Assembly (NCBI GenBank): GCA_028865845.1
Contig: JAGWJK010000090.1
Coordinates: 1-9,889 of the forward strand
Direction of reading: 5' to 3'
DNA: 9,889 nt
From: Rhizobiaceae bacterium
GTDB lineage: Bacteria; Pseudomonadota; Alphaproteobacteria; Rhizobiales; Rhizobiaceae
A program made the translations under genes and the position numbers. Shown one piece after another: positions 1 to 6,608 of the stretch (its first letter is position 1; every line of letters starts with the position of its first letter). A model generated the notes under the pieces. It searched no databases, was not told the DNA's origin, and saw only the letters and a list, made by a program, of their open reading frames with translations.

Positions 1-313
1 CGTCCGGCATCTGGCCGAGCGGCGGGCGCATGAGCTGTCCGGCGGCGAATTGCAGATGGCGGCACTCTGCTCGGTGCTGGTGACCGGACCGGATATCCTG
101 ATCCTCGACGAACCGACCAATCAGCTCGATCTCAGAAACCGCGCTCTTGTCCAGAAGACCATTGCCGGCCTGCCGGAACATGTCATCGTCATCAGCCATG
201 ACCTGCCGCTGATCGAGGATTTCGACCGCGTGCTGTTGTTCGACCAGGGCCGGCTTGTGGCGGATGCGACGCCCGCTGCCGTCATCGCCCTTTACAGGGA
301 GCTAGCCGCCTGA
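1..313 (+). CDS. bioM: BioM, ATPase subunit of an ECF biotin transporter (partial, 5' end outside window)
   Basis: This is the C-terminal part of an ABC-type ATPase; reading starts at base 2 and the start codon lies upstream of the window. About 103 residues are visible. They include the ABC signature LSGGE (bases 38-52), Walker B with catalytic glutamate (ILILDEP, 98-118), the D-loop NQLDL and the switch histidine in VISHD. The Walker A motif would lie before base 1. ABC ATPases of this compact type power energy-coupling-factor transporters: BioM hydrolyses ATP at the cytoplasmic face and drives BioN and BioY. The assignment to biotin rests on the next two genes, since the ATPase alone could be any EcfA. 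The stop codon overlaps the bioN start codon by one base (TGATG), which suggests translational coupling. Confidence 0.9.
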   Translation, partial: VRHLAERRAHELSGGELQMAALCSVLVTGPDILILDEPTNQLDLRNRALVQKTIAGLPEHVIVISHDLPLIEDFDRVLLFDQGRLVADATPAAVIALYRELAA

Positions 314-915
314 TGCAGACGCTCTACGTCGACACAGCAACCTGGATGCATCGGATATCGCCGCGCATCAAGCTTGTGGTGCTTGCTGCGCTCGGCGTGC
401 TGCTCTTTCTCACTCAATCCATCGTCCTGCTCGCCATCGTCGTCGCGATCGGTGTTCTTCTTTATTTTCGCACCGGGCTGGGCCTGCGACAGGCGTTGAA
501 AAGACTGCGCCCGGTCATCGTGACCATCCTCGCCGTGGCCTTGCTTAGCCTGATCTTCAATCCGCTTCCCACCGTCGCCATTACGGTCCTGCGCCTTACC
601 GCACTCATGCTCTATGCCGCGACCGTGACCGCGACGACAACGATCGCCGCTTTTGTCGACGAAATCACCATCCTTGCCAGCCCCTTGGAGAAGTTGGGCT
701 TGCTGCGCGCGGCCGATCTCGGCCTTGCCGTCGGTCTCGTCGTCCGTTTCGTGCCCGAGATCCTCGACCGTTACCACTCCATCCGCGAAGCTCATGAAGC
801 GCGCGGCCTCAAGGTGCGCATCACGACGACGCTGGTGCCGCTGGTCATCCTGACATTGCGCGATGCCGACGCAATCGCAGCGGCCATCGATGCCCGCGGC
901 ATCCGCCGCGATTGA
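313..915 (+). CDS. bioN: BioN, transmembrane coupling (EcfT) subunit of the biotin transporter
   Basis: A 200-residue hydrophobic protein that opens with a short amphipathic stretch (residues 1-20, ending HRISPRIK) typical of EcfT proteins. Membrane segments follow at about 21-52, 66-82, 88-115 and possibly 133-147. The two coupling-helix motifs that define EcfT proteins are both present as ARG at residues 163-165 (EAHEARG) and 194-196 (AIDARG). In the family these arginine motifs dock into the ATPases and transmit ATP hydrolysis to the substrate-binding subunit. The length matches BioN rather than the longer generic EcfT (about 260). The start is fixed by the one-base overlap with bioM; AGGGAG at 296-301 is a rather distant ribosome binding site, 11 bases from the ATG. 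A short hairpin (ATGCC 916-920 with GGCAT 927-931) follows the stop codon but is too weak to call a terminator. Confidence 0.92.
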   Translation: MQTLYVDTATWMHRISPRIKLVVLAALGVLLFLTQSIVLLAIVVAIGVLLYFRTGLGLRQALKRLRPVIVTILAVALLSLIFNPLPTVAITVLRLTALMLYAATVTATTTIAAFVDEITILASPLEKLGLLRAADLGLAVGLVVRFVPEILDRYHSIREAHEARGLKVRITTTLVPLVILTLRDADAIAAAIDARGIRRD

Positions 916-951
916 ATGCCATTTCAGGCATGGTGATTTGGATATCGATCT

Positions 952-1137
952 TCACCGCGACCAGTCGTCCGCGGCGAATTGGGATAAGTCGCTATTGACC
1001 ATTGACAGCAAGGCGTTCCAGATGCGTGAGGGAACAGCGAGAATAGCTTCACGCTGCTGCAAGGACATGACTGCCAGCCGGACAACCACCGGGCATATGG
1101 CGGCAAGGGCCGGAATAAATAGGAATTTCAGCTTCAT
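952..1137 (-). CDS. Possible small secreted or membrane protein, antisense between bioN and bioY
   Basis: A 61-residue open frame whose N-terminus looks like a signal peptide or membrane anchor: MKLKFLFIPALAAI, two lysines then an uninterrupted apolar stretch to about residue 24. The rest is mildly amphipathic and ends DDWSR. By my count about 69% of codons end in G or C, lower than the large neighbouring genes but compatible with a real gene. Against it: no clear Shine-Dalgarno sequence precedes the ATG, and the start codon lies only 12 bp from the bioY start on the opposite strand. I do not recognise the family. It could be a genuine small gene or a chance frame; homologues in related genomes would decide. 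Confidence 0.3.
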   Translation of the reverse strand: MKLKFLFIPALAAICPVVVRLAVMSLQQREAILAVPSRIWNALLSMVNSDLSQFAADDWSR

Positions 1138-1139
1138 GC

Positions 1140-1143
1140 GGAG
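1140..1143 (+). promoter_or_regulatory. bioY ribosome binding site
   Basis: GGAG sits six bases before the bioY ATG at 1150, a good spacing that supports this start. Confidence 0.6.
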
Positions 1144-1149
1144 TATTAC

Positions 1150-1713
1150 ATGAGCACTCGCGATCTCGTCCTCTCGGCGCTTTTCGCCGCCATCATCGTG
1201 GCGCTCGGCCTGCTGCCGCCCATCACGATCGGCCTCATCCCCGTGCCGATCACGGCGCAGTCGCTCGGCGTCATGCTGGCCGGCGTCGTGCTTGGCGGAA
1301 AGCGTGGTGCGATCGCGGTCCTGTTCGTCGAAGTGCTGGTGGCGATCGGCCTGCCGGTTCTGGCGGGCGGGCGTGGGGGGCTGGCCGCCTTCGTCGGACC
1401 AACCGCAGGCTTCCTCGTCGGCTGGGTGCCGGCCGCCTATGTTACCGGCCGCCTCTCCGAGTGGCTGGTCAATGAAGAACAGTCGGGTCTCGTCCAGGGC
1501 GTGGGTTTCTTCATCGCATCGATCATCGGCGGCGTTGTCGTTCTCTACGCTCTCGGCATCGCCTGGCTGGCGATTGCCGGCAGCACCGGCCTTTCCGGCG
1601 CATTCTTCGGCTCGATGGCCTTCATCCCTGGCGATGTTATCAAGGCCTTCGTCGCTGCCCTGGTCGGCCGCGCCGTCATGGTCGGCTATCCGCTGCTACC
1701 GCAGCGGAGCTGA
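1150..1713 (+). CDS. bioY: BioY, biotin-binding S component of the ECF transporter
   Basis: A 187-residue integral membrane protein that is the high-affinity biotin-binding subunit; it works with BioM and BioN. Family landmarks are visible: PVPITAQSLGVMLAG (residues 31-45), GGRGGLAAFVGPTAGFLVGW (73-92, the loop and GPT-G-GFL-like signature), and AFIPGDVIK (157-165), whose Asp162 and Lys165 correspond to the conserved polar residues of the biotin pocket. About six membrane helices can be drawn. The length is typical. The start is supported by a well-placed GGAG and by the hydrophobic helix beginning right after MSTRDLVLSALFAA. Biotin uptake suits rhizobia, many of which depend on external biotin. 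Unlike bioM-bioN, this gene is not overlapped by its upstream partner. A strong hairpin follows 20 bp after the stop codon. Confidence 0.95.
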   Translation: MSTRDLVLSALFAAIIVALGLLPPITIGLIPVPITAQSLGVMLAGVVLGGKRGAIAVLFVEVLVAIGLPVLAGGRGGLAAFVGPTAGFLVGWVPAAYVTGRLSEWLVNEEQSGLVQGVGFFIASIIGGVVVLYALGIAWLAIAGSTGLSGAFFGSMAFIPGDVIKAFVAALVGRAVMVGYPLLPQRS

Positions 1714-1732
1714 CGCTCAGGCAGCACGGAAA

Positions 1733-1763
1733 GCGTGTCGCGGCTCCCAAAGCCGAGGCACGC
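1733..1763. terminator. Hairpin between convergent bioY and thioesterase genes (likely bidirectional terminator)
   Basis: Arms 1733-1745 and 1751-1763 pair at 12 of 13 positions (one G-A mismatch, one G-T wobble) around a five-base loop, CCCAA. The hairpin starts one base beyond the stop codon of the minus-strand thioesterase gene and 20 bp past the bioY stop. For the minus strand it is followed by TTT, a short U-tract; for the plus strand there is none. Its position between converging genes supports a terminator role. Confidence 0.6.
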
Positions 1764-1764
1764 G

Positions 1765-2166
1765 TCAGTCGAGATATTTGTAGAGCCAGTCGCGGGTATC
1801 TTCTGGCAGCGGCACGGGATCATGCTCTTCGCCGCGCACGGCGAGCCAGAGAATTTCCACCTCAGCCGCCAGTTCGTTGCCGGTCTCGACCATGACCATG
1901 AAGCCGATGGATTTGCCGCCGATCTTGTTGACGGTCACCGAGAAGCGGGCGAGATCGTCGTAGCGCAGTGCCCGATGCAGCGAGCAGGACGCCTTGCTGG
2001 CAATATAGAGCGGTTCGTCATCGACCATCGGCCGGGCCCGCCAGAAATTCGATAGTGCCGTTTCCGCCTGCGAAATATAGGATGCGATGAACATCTGCCC
2101 ATATCGGTCGACATCGCGAGGTGGCACCCGCATTTCGATGACATCGGAACGTTCTAATCTACTCAT
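1765..2166 (-). CDS. Hotdog-fold acyl-CoA thioesterase (4HBT family)
   Basis: A 133-residue protein (counting from the ATG at 2166) of the single-domain 4-hydroxybenzoyl-CoA thioesterase type. Near the N-terminus, VPPRDVDRYGQMFIASYISQ matches the family pattern in which an aspartate (in DVDRYGQ) acts in thioester hydrolysis and is followed by a glycine and a helix with conserved tyrosine. Members cleave acyl-CoA or acyl-ACP thioesters in the cytoplasm; the substrate cannot be read from the sequence. A GTG at 2169 is also in frame, but AGGA lies eight bases before the ATG and only five before the GTG, so I prefer the ATG. The gene converges on bioY and diverges from the deacetylase gene, so it appears monocistronic. 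A CtrA-type site lies 29-44 bp upstream, where it could overlap the promoter. Confidence 0.85.
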   Translation of the reverse strand: MSRLERSDVIEMRVPPRDVDRYGQMFIASYISQAETALSNFWRARPMVDDEPLYIASKASCSLHRALRYDDLARFSVTVNKIGGKSIGFMVMVETGNELAAEVEILWLAVRGEEHDPVPLPEDTRDWLYKYLD

Positions 2167-2195
2167 CACTCAATTCCTGCTCGGCGGCATCCACC

Positions 2196-2211
2196 TTAAG
2201 AAAACCTTAAC
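2196..2211 (+). promoter_or_regulatory. Perfect CtrA-type binding site
   Basis: TTAAGAAAACCTTAAC fits the full consensus TTAA-N7-TTAAC of the alphaproteobacterial cell-cycle regulator CtrA. It lies in the 164-bp region between the divergent thioesterase and deacetylase genes, close to the thioesterase start (29 bp) and 119 bp from the deacetylase start. The motif match is seen directly; binding is inferred. Confidence 0.5.
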
Positions 2212-2264
2212 ATCACGCTTCGAGAAGTAAACGGGCAGTCATACGACGTGGTTAAGACCGGCTG

Positions 2265-2270
2265 TTGACA
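2265..2270 (+). promoter_or_regulatory. -35-like TTGACA upstream of the deacetylase gene
   Basis: A perfect TTGACA lies 60 bp before the ATG, but no good -10 element is found 16-18 bp downstream (the best is around 2287-2293). Weak candidate only; it competes with the TATAAG box at 2317. Confidence 0.2.
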
Positions 2271-2316
2271 TTGTGGTGATAAAGCCCATGTCCGGTAGCA
2301 GCCGTCATATCTCCTC

Positions 2317-2322
2317 TATAAG
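2317..2322 (+). promoter_or_regulatory. -10-like box immediately before the deacetylase ATG
   Basis: TATAAG matches five of six bases of the TATAAT consensus and ends eight bases before the ATG at 2331, so transcription would begin about at the start codon. Combined with the absence of a Shine-Dalgarno sequence, this suggests a leaderless mRNA. The corresponding -35 region (about 2293-2300) is poor. Confidence 0.35.
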
Positions 2323-2330
2323 CTGGCGCC

Positions 2331-3272
2331 ATGAGCACACGTCTTTACGAACACCCGATCTTCCTGGAACACATCACGCCGACAGGACATCCGGAGAGAC
2401 CGGATCGCCTGCGATCCCTGAACATCGCGCTGGAACATCCGAATTTCAGCCGACTGGACCGTCGCAAGGCGCCGATCGCCAACGAGGACGCCGTGCTGCT
2501 CGCCCATCCGGAAGAGCACCTGACCTTCGTCATGCGCTCGATCCCCGACAGCGGCGACGACAACGAAATCAACCAGCTCGAGGCCGACACCTATGCCAGC
2601 CCGAAGACGCTTCAGGCCGTGCTCCACGGCGTCGGAGCGGCGATGGCGGCGGTCGACGATGTCTTCTCCGGCGCGGCCGACAATGTCTTCGTGGCCGCCC
2701 GCCCGCCCGGCCATCACGCCGAGAAGACCAAGGCCATGGGCTTCTGCTTCTTCAACAATGCGGCGATTGCCGCGCGCCATGCGCAGAAGGCCTACGGTGC
2801 CGAGCGGGTCGCCATCGTCGACTGGGACGTGCATCACGGCAACGGCACGCAGGATATCTTCTGGGACGATCCTTCAGTGCTGTTCTGTTCCACCCACCAG
2901 ATGCCGCTCTATCCCGGCACCGGCAAGAAGGACGAGCGCGGTACGCACGACACCATCGTCAACGCTCCCCTTTCGCCCAATACCGGCGGCGATCATTTCC
3001 GCGAGGCTTTCAAATCGCGGGTCCTGCCGGCACTCGAAGACTTCCGGCCCGATCTCATCATCATATCTGCCGGTTTCGATGCCCATCACCGCGATCCGCT
3101 GGCGCAGCTCAACCTCACGGGCGAGGATTTCGACTGGGCGACCGGCCGCATTCTGGAAGCGGCGGACCGCAGCGCGAAGAACCGGGTCGTCAGCCTGCTC
3201 GAAGGCGGCTATGATCTGGAAGGCCTGGCCGAATCGGCGGGTCTTCATATTCTGCGCATGATGAAAGGTTGA
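2331..3272 (+). CDS. Histone deacetylase-family amidohydrolase (zinc-dependent)
   Basis: A 313-residue protein of the class II-like arginase/deacetylase fold, which in bacteria removes acetyl groups from polyamines, acetoin-pathway components or proteins. Catalytic features are all present: HPERPDR (residues 20-26), RPPGHHA with the general-base histidines 128-129, [13 protein letters not shown] with zinc ligands Asp166 and His168, SAGFDAH with zinc ligand Asp250, and EGGYD with the transition-state tyrosine 294. It should therefore be active. The natural substrate cannot be told from the sequence; an annotation as 'acetoin utilization protein' would be by family only. The start is well defined because an in-frame TAA lies at 2319-2321, so no upstream start exists, yet there is no Shine-Dalgarno sequence. 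xseB follows after two bases, implying co-transcription. Confidence 0.93.
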   Translation: MSTRLYEHPIFLEHITPTGHPERPDRLRSLNIALEHPNFSRLDRRKAPIANEDAVLLAHPEEHLTFVMRSIPDSGDDNEINQLEADTYASPKTLQAVLHGVGAAMAAVDDVFSGAADNVFVAARPPGHHAEKTKAMGFCFFNNAAIAARHAQKAYGAERVAIVDWDVHHGNGTQDIFWDDPSVLFCSTHQMPLYPGTGKKDERGTHDTIVNAPLSPNTGGDHFREAFKSRVLPALEDFRPDLIIISAGFDAHHRDPLAQLNLTGEDFDWATGRILEAADRSAKNRVVSLLEGGYDLEGLAESAGLHILRMMKG

Positions 3273-3274
3273 CG

Positions 3275-3526
3275 ATGACTGAGAGCGCCAAGGTGGATGT
3301 ATCCGGCCTGTCCTTCGAAAAGGCCGTGGCCGAGCTCGAAAGCATCGTTGCAAGGCTCGAACGCGGCGATGTGGCGCTCGACGACTCCATCGCCATCTAC
3401 GAACGCGGCGAAGCCCTGAAGAAACATTGCGAGGGCCTGCTTTCCGCCGCGGAAAATCGCATCGAGAAGATCCGCCTCGATCGCGCCGGCAAGCCGCAGG
3501 GCACCGAGCCGCTCGACGGCGCATGA
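3275..3526 (+). CDS. xseB: Exodeoxyribonuclease VII small subunit
   Basis: An 83-residue mostly helical protein carrying the family core [20 protein letters not shown] (residues 12-31), followed by the conserved [18 protein letters not shown] and L--AENRIEKI segments. XseB assembles in several copies on XseA to form exonuclease VII, which degrades single-stranded DNA in both directions. The length is typical. An in-frame TTG at 3269 would add two residues, but AAAGG at 3263-3267 is spaced seven bases from the ATG at 3275, so the ATG is the better start. The gene sits two bases behind the deacetylase gene and probably depends on its promoter. The large-subunit gene xseA is not in this window, as is usual. 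Confidence 0.95.
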   Translation: MTESAKVDVSGLSFEKAVAELESIVARLERGDVALDDSIAIYERGEALKKHCEGLLSAAENRIEKIRLDRAGKPQGTEPLDGA

Positions 3527-3535
3527 TGTCATCAT

Positions 3536-3561
3536 AAGCTAAAATTTGAGTTTTCCAGCTT
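3536..3561 (+). terminator. Weak hairpin after xseB
   Basis: AAGCT-AAAA (3536-3544) can pair with TTTT-CC-AGCTT (3551-3561) with a two-base bulge, followed by TTG. It lies 10 bp past the xseB stop codon. It is AT-rich and lacks a real U-run, so it is only a possible terminator. Confidence 0.25.
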
Positions 3562-3601
3562 TTGCCGCTAGGTTGCTTTCGACCGAATGGAGCTAATCCG
3601 C

Positions 3602-4525
3602 ATGTCTTTTTTTCCCGGCAAAGACCCGCTTCCCGGCGACGCCTTCGCCTGTGACGCGATCGAAAACCTGATCATTCCGCGCACGACGGATCTCGGCGGA
3701 TTTTCCGTGCGGCGGGCGCTCCCAACCAGCCGTCGGCGGCTCGTCGGGCCGTTCATCTTCTTCGATCGCATGGGGCCGGCCGTGCTGAAGCCGGGCGAGG
3801 CACTGGATGTGCGGCCGCACCCGCATATCGGCCTGTCGACCGTAACCTACCTCTTCGACGGCGAGATCCGGCACATGGACAGCCTCGGCACCGAAAAGGT
3901 CATCCGCCCCGGCGACATCAACCTGATGACGGCAGGGCGCGGCATCGTGCATTCCGAACGCACGCCGGATAATCTGCGCGGCCATCCGCTGTCGATGTCC
4001 GGATTGCAGACTTGGCTGGCGCTGCCCGACGACAAGGAGGAGATAGACCCCTCCTTCGCCCATACCGAAAAAAGCGATCTGCCGTCGATCGATATCGGCG
4101 GCGTTACGGGCCGCGTGGTCATCGGCAGCTTCGAGGGCGTGACTTCGCCGGTCAAGGTTTTCTCCGATACGCTCTATGTCGATCTGCAGCTGCAGCCCGG
4201 TGCGAAATTTCCATTCGGCGCCGCGCATGAGGAGCGCGCTGTCTATATTCTGTCGGGATCGCTCGTCGTTGCCGGAGATCGTTTCGAAAAGGATCAGCTG
4301 CTCGTCTTCCGTCCAGGCGATGCCATTACGCTGGAAACGGCCGAAAAAGGCTGTCATCTGATGCTTTTTGGTGGTGCGGCGCTCAATTCGAAGCGCTATA
4401 TCTGGTGGAATTTCGTGTCCTCTTCCAAGGAGCGGATCGAAAAAGCCAAGGAAGAATGGCGCACCGGCCGCTTCGACATCGTGCCAGGAGACGAGGAAGA
4501 ATTCATTCCCCTGCCGGAAGGCTGA
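3602..4525 (+). CDS. Pirin family cupin protein
   Basis: A 307-residue bicupin. The N-terminal cupin carries the pirin metal site: HPHIG with His73 and His75, and GRGIVHSE with His117 and Glu119, matching the three His plus one Glu iron site of human pirin and E. coli YhhW. The signature HPHIGLSTVTYLFDGEIRHMDS (residues 73-94) is intact. The C-terminal cupin (about 185-260) has no such ligand set, as is normal for the family. Some pirins show quercetin 2,3-dioxygenase activity or act as redox sensors; the bacterial role is generally unclear. The start is chosen at 3602 because GGAG (3589-3592) is nine bases before it; the ATG at 3587 overlaps that Shine-Dalgarno sequence. The gene lies between xseB and dxs on the same strand, with gaps of 75 and 125 bp. 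Confidence 0.93.
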   Translation: MSFFPGKDPLPGDAFACDAIENLIIPRTTDLGGFSVRRALPTSRRRLVGPFIFFDRMGPAVLKPGEALDVRPHPHIGLSTVTYLFDGEIRHMDSLGTEKVIRPGDINLMTAGRGIVHSERTPDNLRGHPLSMSGLQTWLALPDDKEEIDPSFAHTEKSDLPSIDIGGVTGRVVIGSFEGVTSPVKVFSDTLYVDLQLQPGAKFPFGAAHEERAVYILSGSLVVAGDRFEKDQLLVFRPGDAITLETAEKGCHLMLFGGAALNSKRYIWWNFVSSSKERIEKAKEEWRTGRFDIVPGDEEEFIPLPEG

Positions 4526-4650
4526 CGGTTTCTTAACAGCGCTTAAGGTTCGTTATTGACGCGCTCCTTGAATTCGTCGTCTTTCGCCGCAATCTCTTTT
4601 GACGTAACGGCGGGCCGCCGCCCAAGAACAGCAAGAAAGAGGCTTCAGCC
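4526..4650 (+). promoter_or_regulatory. dxs leader region with Shine-Dalgarno sequence and small GC hairpin
   Basis: This 125-bp region contains a -35-like TTGACG at 4556-4561 with no convincing -10, a GC hairpin (GGCGG 4609-4613 with CCGCC 4618-4622, loop GCCG), and a strong purine-rich ribosome binding site AAAGAGG (4636-4642) eight bases before the TTG start of dxs. A TTAA-N6-TTAA pair (4533-4546) resembles a CtrA site but has the wrong spacing. Confidence 0.35.
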
Positions 4651-6567
4651 TTGACAACATTGCCAAAGACGCCCCTGCTGGATCAGGTCCACTATCCCGC
4701 CGACCTGCGAAAGCTGGACGACCGGGATTTGCCGCAGCTCGCGCGCGAAGTGCGCGATGAAATGATCGATGCGGTATCGCGGACAGGCGGACATCTTGGC
4801 GCCGGCCTCGGCGTCGTGGAACTCACCATCGCCATCCACAGCGTCTTCGACACGCCGAACGATCGCCTGATATTCGACGTCGGCCACCAGTGTTATCCGC
4901 ACAAGATCCTGACCGGCCGGCGCGACCGCATCCGCACGCTGCGCCAGGAAGACGGGCTCTCGGGCTTCACCCGTCGCGCAGAGAGCGAATACGATCCCTT
5001 TGGCGCGGCACATTCCTCGACGTCAATTTCCGCCGGCCTCGGCATGGCGGTTGCAGCCGAACTCGATGGCACCGACCGACGGGTCATCGCTGTGATCGGC
5101 GACGGCGCGATGTCGGCGGGCATGGCCTATGAAGCGCTCAACAATGCCGGCGCACTCGACGCCCGGCTGATCGTCATCCTCAATGACAACGACATGTCGA
5201 TCGCACCGCCGACCGGAGCGATGAGCGCCTATCTCGCACGCCTCGCTTCCGGCCGCACCTATATGGGCTTCCGCGATTTCGGCAAGAAACTGACCGCCTA
5301 TCTCGGCAAGAATGTCGACCGCGCGATTACCCGTGCCGTGGAACATGCACGGGGTTACGTTACCGGCGGGACGATGTTCGAGGAGATGGGCTTCTACCAT
5401 ATCGGCCCGATCGACGGGCATTCCTTCGAGCATCTGCTGCCCGTGCTTCGCAATGTACGGGACCATGCACAGGGACCGGTGCTGATCCATGTCGTGACGC
5501 AGAAGGGCAAGGGCTATGCTCCTGCCGAAGCGGCGGCGGACAAATATCACGGCGTCAACAAATTCGACGTCATTACCGGTGCCCAGGCGAAAGTGAAGCC
5601 GAATGCGCCGAGCTATACCAGCGTCTTTGCCGAGGCGCTGGTGCAGGAAGCAATGCTGGACGACAAGATCGTCGGCATTACCGCCGCCATGCCGAACGGC
5701 ACAGGCCTCGACAAGCTGCAGGAATTCTTCCCGACCCGCTGTTTCGATGTCGGTATTGCCGAGCAGCATGCCGTGACCTTTGCCGCCGGGCTTGCCGCCG
5801 AGGGTTTCAAGCCTTTCGCCGCACTCTATTCGACCTTCCTGCAGCGCGCCTATGATCAGGTGGTGCATGACGTGGCGATCCAGGGCCTGCCGGTGCGCTT
5901 CCCGATCGATCGTGCCGGTTTCGTCGGCGCCGACGGACCGACGCATGCGGGCTCCTTCGACACGGCGTTTCTGGCCACCCTCCCCGGCTTCGTCGTTATG
6001 GCGGCCGCCGACGAGGCGGAGCTGAAACATATGGTGCGCACCGCCGCCGCCTATGATCTAGGCCCGATTTCCTTCCGTTATCCCCGCGGAGAAGGCGTCG
6101 GCATCGAGATGCCCGAACGCGGCCAGATCCTCGAAATCGGCAAGGGCCGGATCGTCAAGCAGGGATCGAAGGTGGCGCTGCTTTCCTTTGGCACGCGGCT
6201 TGCCGACAGTCTCGCAGCCGCCGAAGATCTAGACGCAGCCGGGCTGCCGACGACGGTTGCCGATGCGCGCTTCGCCAAGCCGCTCGACCATGATCTCATC
6301 CGCCAGCTTGCCAGCCACCATGAGGTGTTGATCACCATCGAGGAAGGTTCGGTCGGCGGCTTCGGCAGCCAGGTGATGCACTTCCTTGCCACGGAGGGCC
6401 TGCTCGACAATGGCCTGAAGATCCGCAGCATCGTCATGCCGGATATCTGGATGGAACAGGCCAAGCCCGAGGTCATGAACGCCAAGGCCGGCCTCGACCG
6501 CGCCGGCATCGTCCAGACGGTATTCAAGGCGCTCGGCCGCAGCAGGATCATCGAGGCTGCCGGCTAA
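4651..6567 (+). CDS. dxs: 1-Deoxy-D-xylulose-5-phosphate synthase
   Basis: A 638-residue thiamine-diphosphate enzyme that condenses pyruvate and glyceraldehyde 3-phosphate to DXP, the first step of the MEP pathway to isoprenoids and also a precursor of thiamine and pyridoxal. Conserved residues line up one position from E. coli Dxs: His48 (GGHLG), the ThDP/Mg motif GDGAMSAG (150-157) with Asn178 in ILNDND, His300 (YHG), catalytic Glu371 in DVGIAEQHA, Arg399 (FLQRAYDQ), His432 (GPTHAG) and Arg479 (RYPRG). The three transketolase domains are complete and the length is typical. The start is a TTG, chosen because an excellent AAAGAGG lies eight bases upstream and the resulting N-terminus ([11 protein letters not shown]) matches the usual rhizobial form. 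It is followed by a convergent HD-GYP gene after 25 bp. Confidence 0.97.
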   Translation: MTTLPKTPLLDQVHYPADLRKLDDRDLPQLAREVRDEMIDAVSRTGGHLGAGLGVVELTIAIHSVFDTPNDRLIFDVGHQCYPHKILTGRRDRIRTLRQEDGLSGFTRRAESEYDPFGAAHSSTSISAGLGMAVAAELDGTDRRVIAVIGDGAMSAGMAYEALNNAGALDARLIVILNDNDMSIAPPTGAMSAYLARLASGRTYMGFRDFGKKLTAYLGKNVDRAITRAVEHARGYVTGGTMFEEMGFYHIGPIDGHSFEHLLPVLRNVRDHAQGPVLIHVVTQKGKGYAPAEAAADKYHGVNKFDVITGAQAKVKPNAPSYTSVFAEALVQEAMLDDKIVGITAAMPNGTGLDKLQEFFPTRCFDVGIAEQHAVTFAAGLAAEGFKPFAALYSTFLQRAYDQVVHDVAIQGLPVRFPIDRAGFVGADGPTHAGSFDTAFLATLPGFVVMAAADEAELKHMVRTAAAYDLGPISFRYPRGEGVGIEMPERGQILEIGKGRIVKQGSKVALLSFGTRLADSLAAAEDLDAAGLPTTVADARFAKPLDHDLIRQLASHHEVLITIEEGSVGGFGSQVMHFLATEGLLDNGLKIRSIVMPDIWMEQAKPEVMNAKAGLDRAGIVQTVFKALGRSRIIEAAG

Positions 6568-6577
6568 ACCAGCTGTT

Positions 6578-6608
6578 GGCCAAGGCTTTAGTTCAAGCGG
6601 CTTTGGCC
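6578..6608. terminator. Hairpin between convergent dxs and HD-GYP genes
   Basis: GGCCAAGGC (6578-6586) pairs with GCTTTGGCC (6600-6608), eight Watson-Crick pairs and one G-T wobble, around a 13-base loop that can form a further small GCTT/AAGC stem. It begins 10 bp after the dxs stop codon and runs into the last codons of the HD-GYP gene. A U-run is lacking on both strands, so it is a modest terminator candidate. Confidence 0.4.

Larger units (their letters stand above)
916..1149. other. 234-bp gap between bioN and bioY
   Basis: Biotin transporter genes are usually tightly packed, so this gap inside the cluster stands out. It contains a weak hairpin just after bioN (916-931), a tandem heptamer ATTGACC/ATTGACA (994-1007) whose second copy is a perfect -35-like TTGACA without a convincing -10 partner, and a small open frame on the minus strand (see 952-1137). 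I looked for the BioR operator (a TTAT-ATAA type palindrome used by many alphaproteobacteria for biotin genes) and did not find one here. bioY may therefore have its own promoter in this gap, but I cannot pin it down. Confidence 0.5.

Noticed and set aside
916..931. Short hairpin after the bioN stop codon as a terminator
   Set aside because: Only five base pairs and no T-run follows; too weak to call.
916..1149. BioR operator for biotin control
   Set aside because: Looked for the TTAT-ATAA palindrome in the bioN-bioY gap and found no match; the operator, if any, may lie upstream of bioM outside the window.
863..1153. 96-codon plus-strand frame spanning the end of bioN and the gap
   Set aside because: Starts inside bioN in another frame, no ribosome binding site, no recognisable features.
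2273..3214. 313-codon plus-strand frame overlapping the deacetylase gene in another frame
   Set aside because: Arginine/proline-rich sequence typical of an out-of-frame reading of GC-rich DNA; the deacetylase frame has all catalytic residues.
3593..4357. 254-codon minus-strand frame opposite the pirin gene
   Set aside because: Antisense shadow of a gene with intact cupin motifs; low-complexity composition and no ribosome binding site context.
4533..4546. TTAA pair resembling a second CtrA site upstream of dxs
   Set aside because: The spacing is six bases instead of seven and the trailing C is missing, so it does not meet the consensus.
5023..6030. Long minus-strand open frame (335 codons) inside dxs
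   Set aside because: Lies entirely antisense to the unmistakable dxs coding sequence; it is a by-product of GC-biased codon usage and shows no recognisable protein motif.
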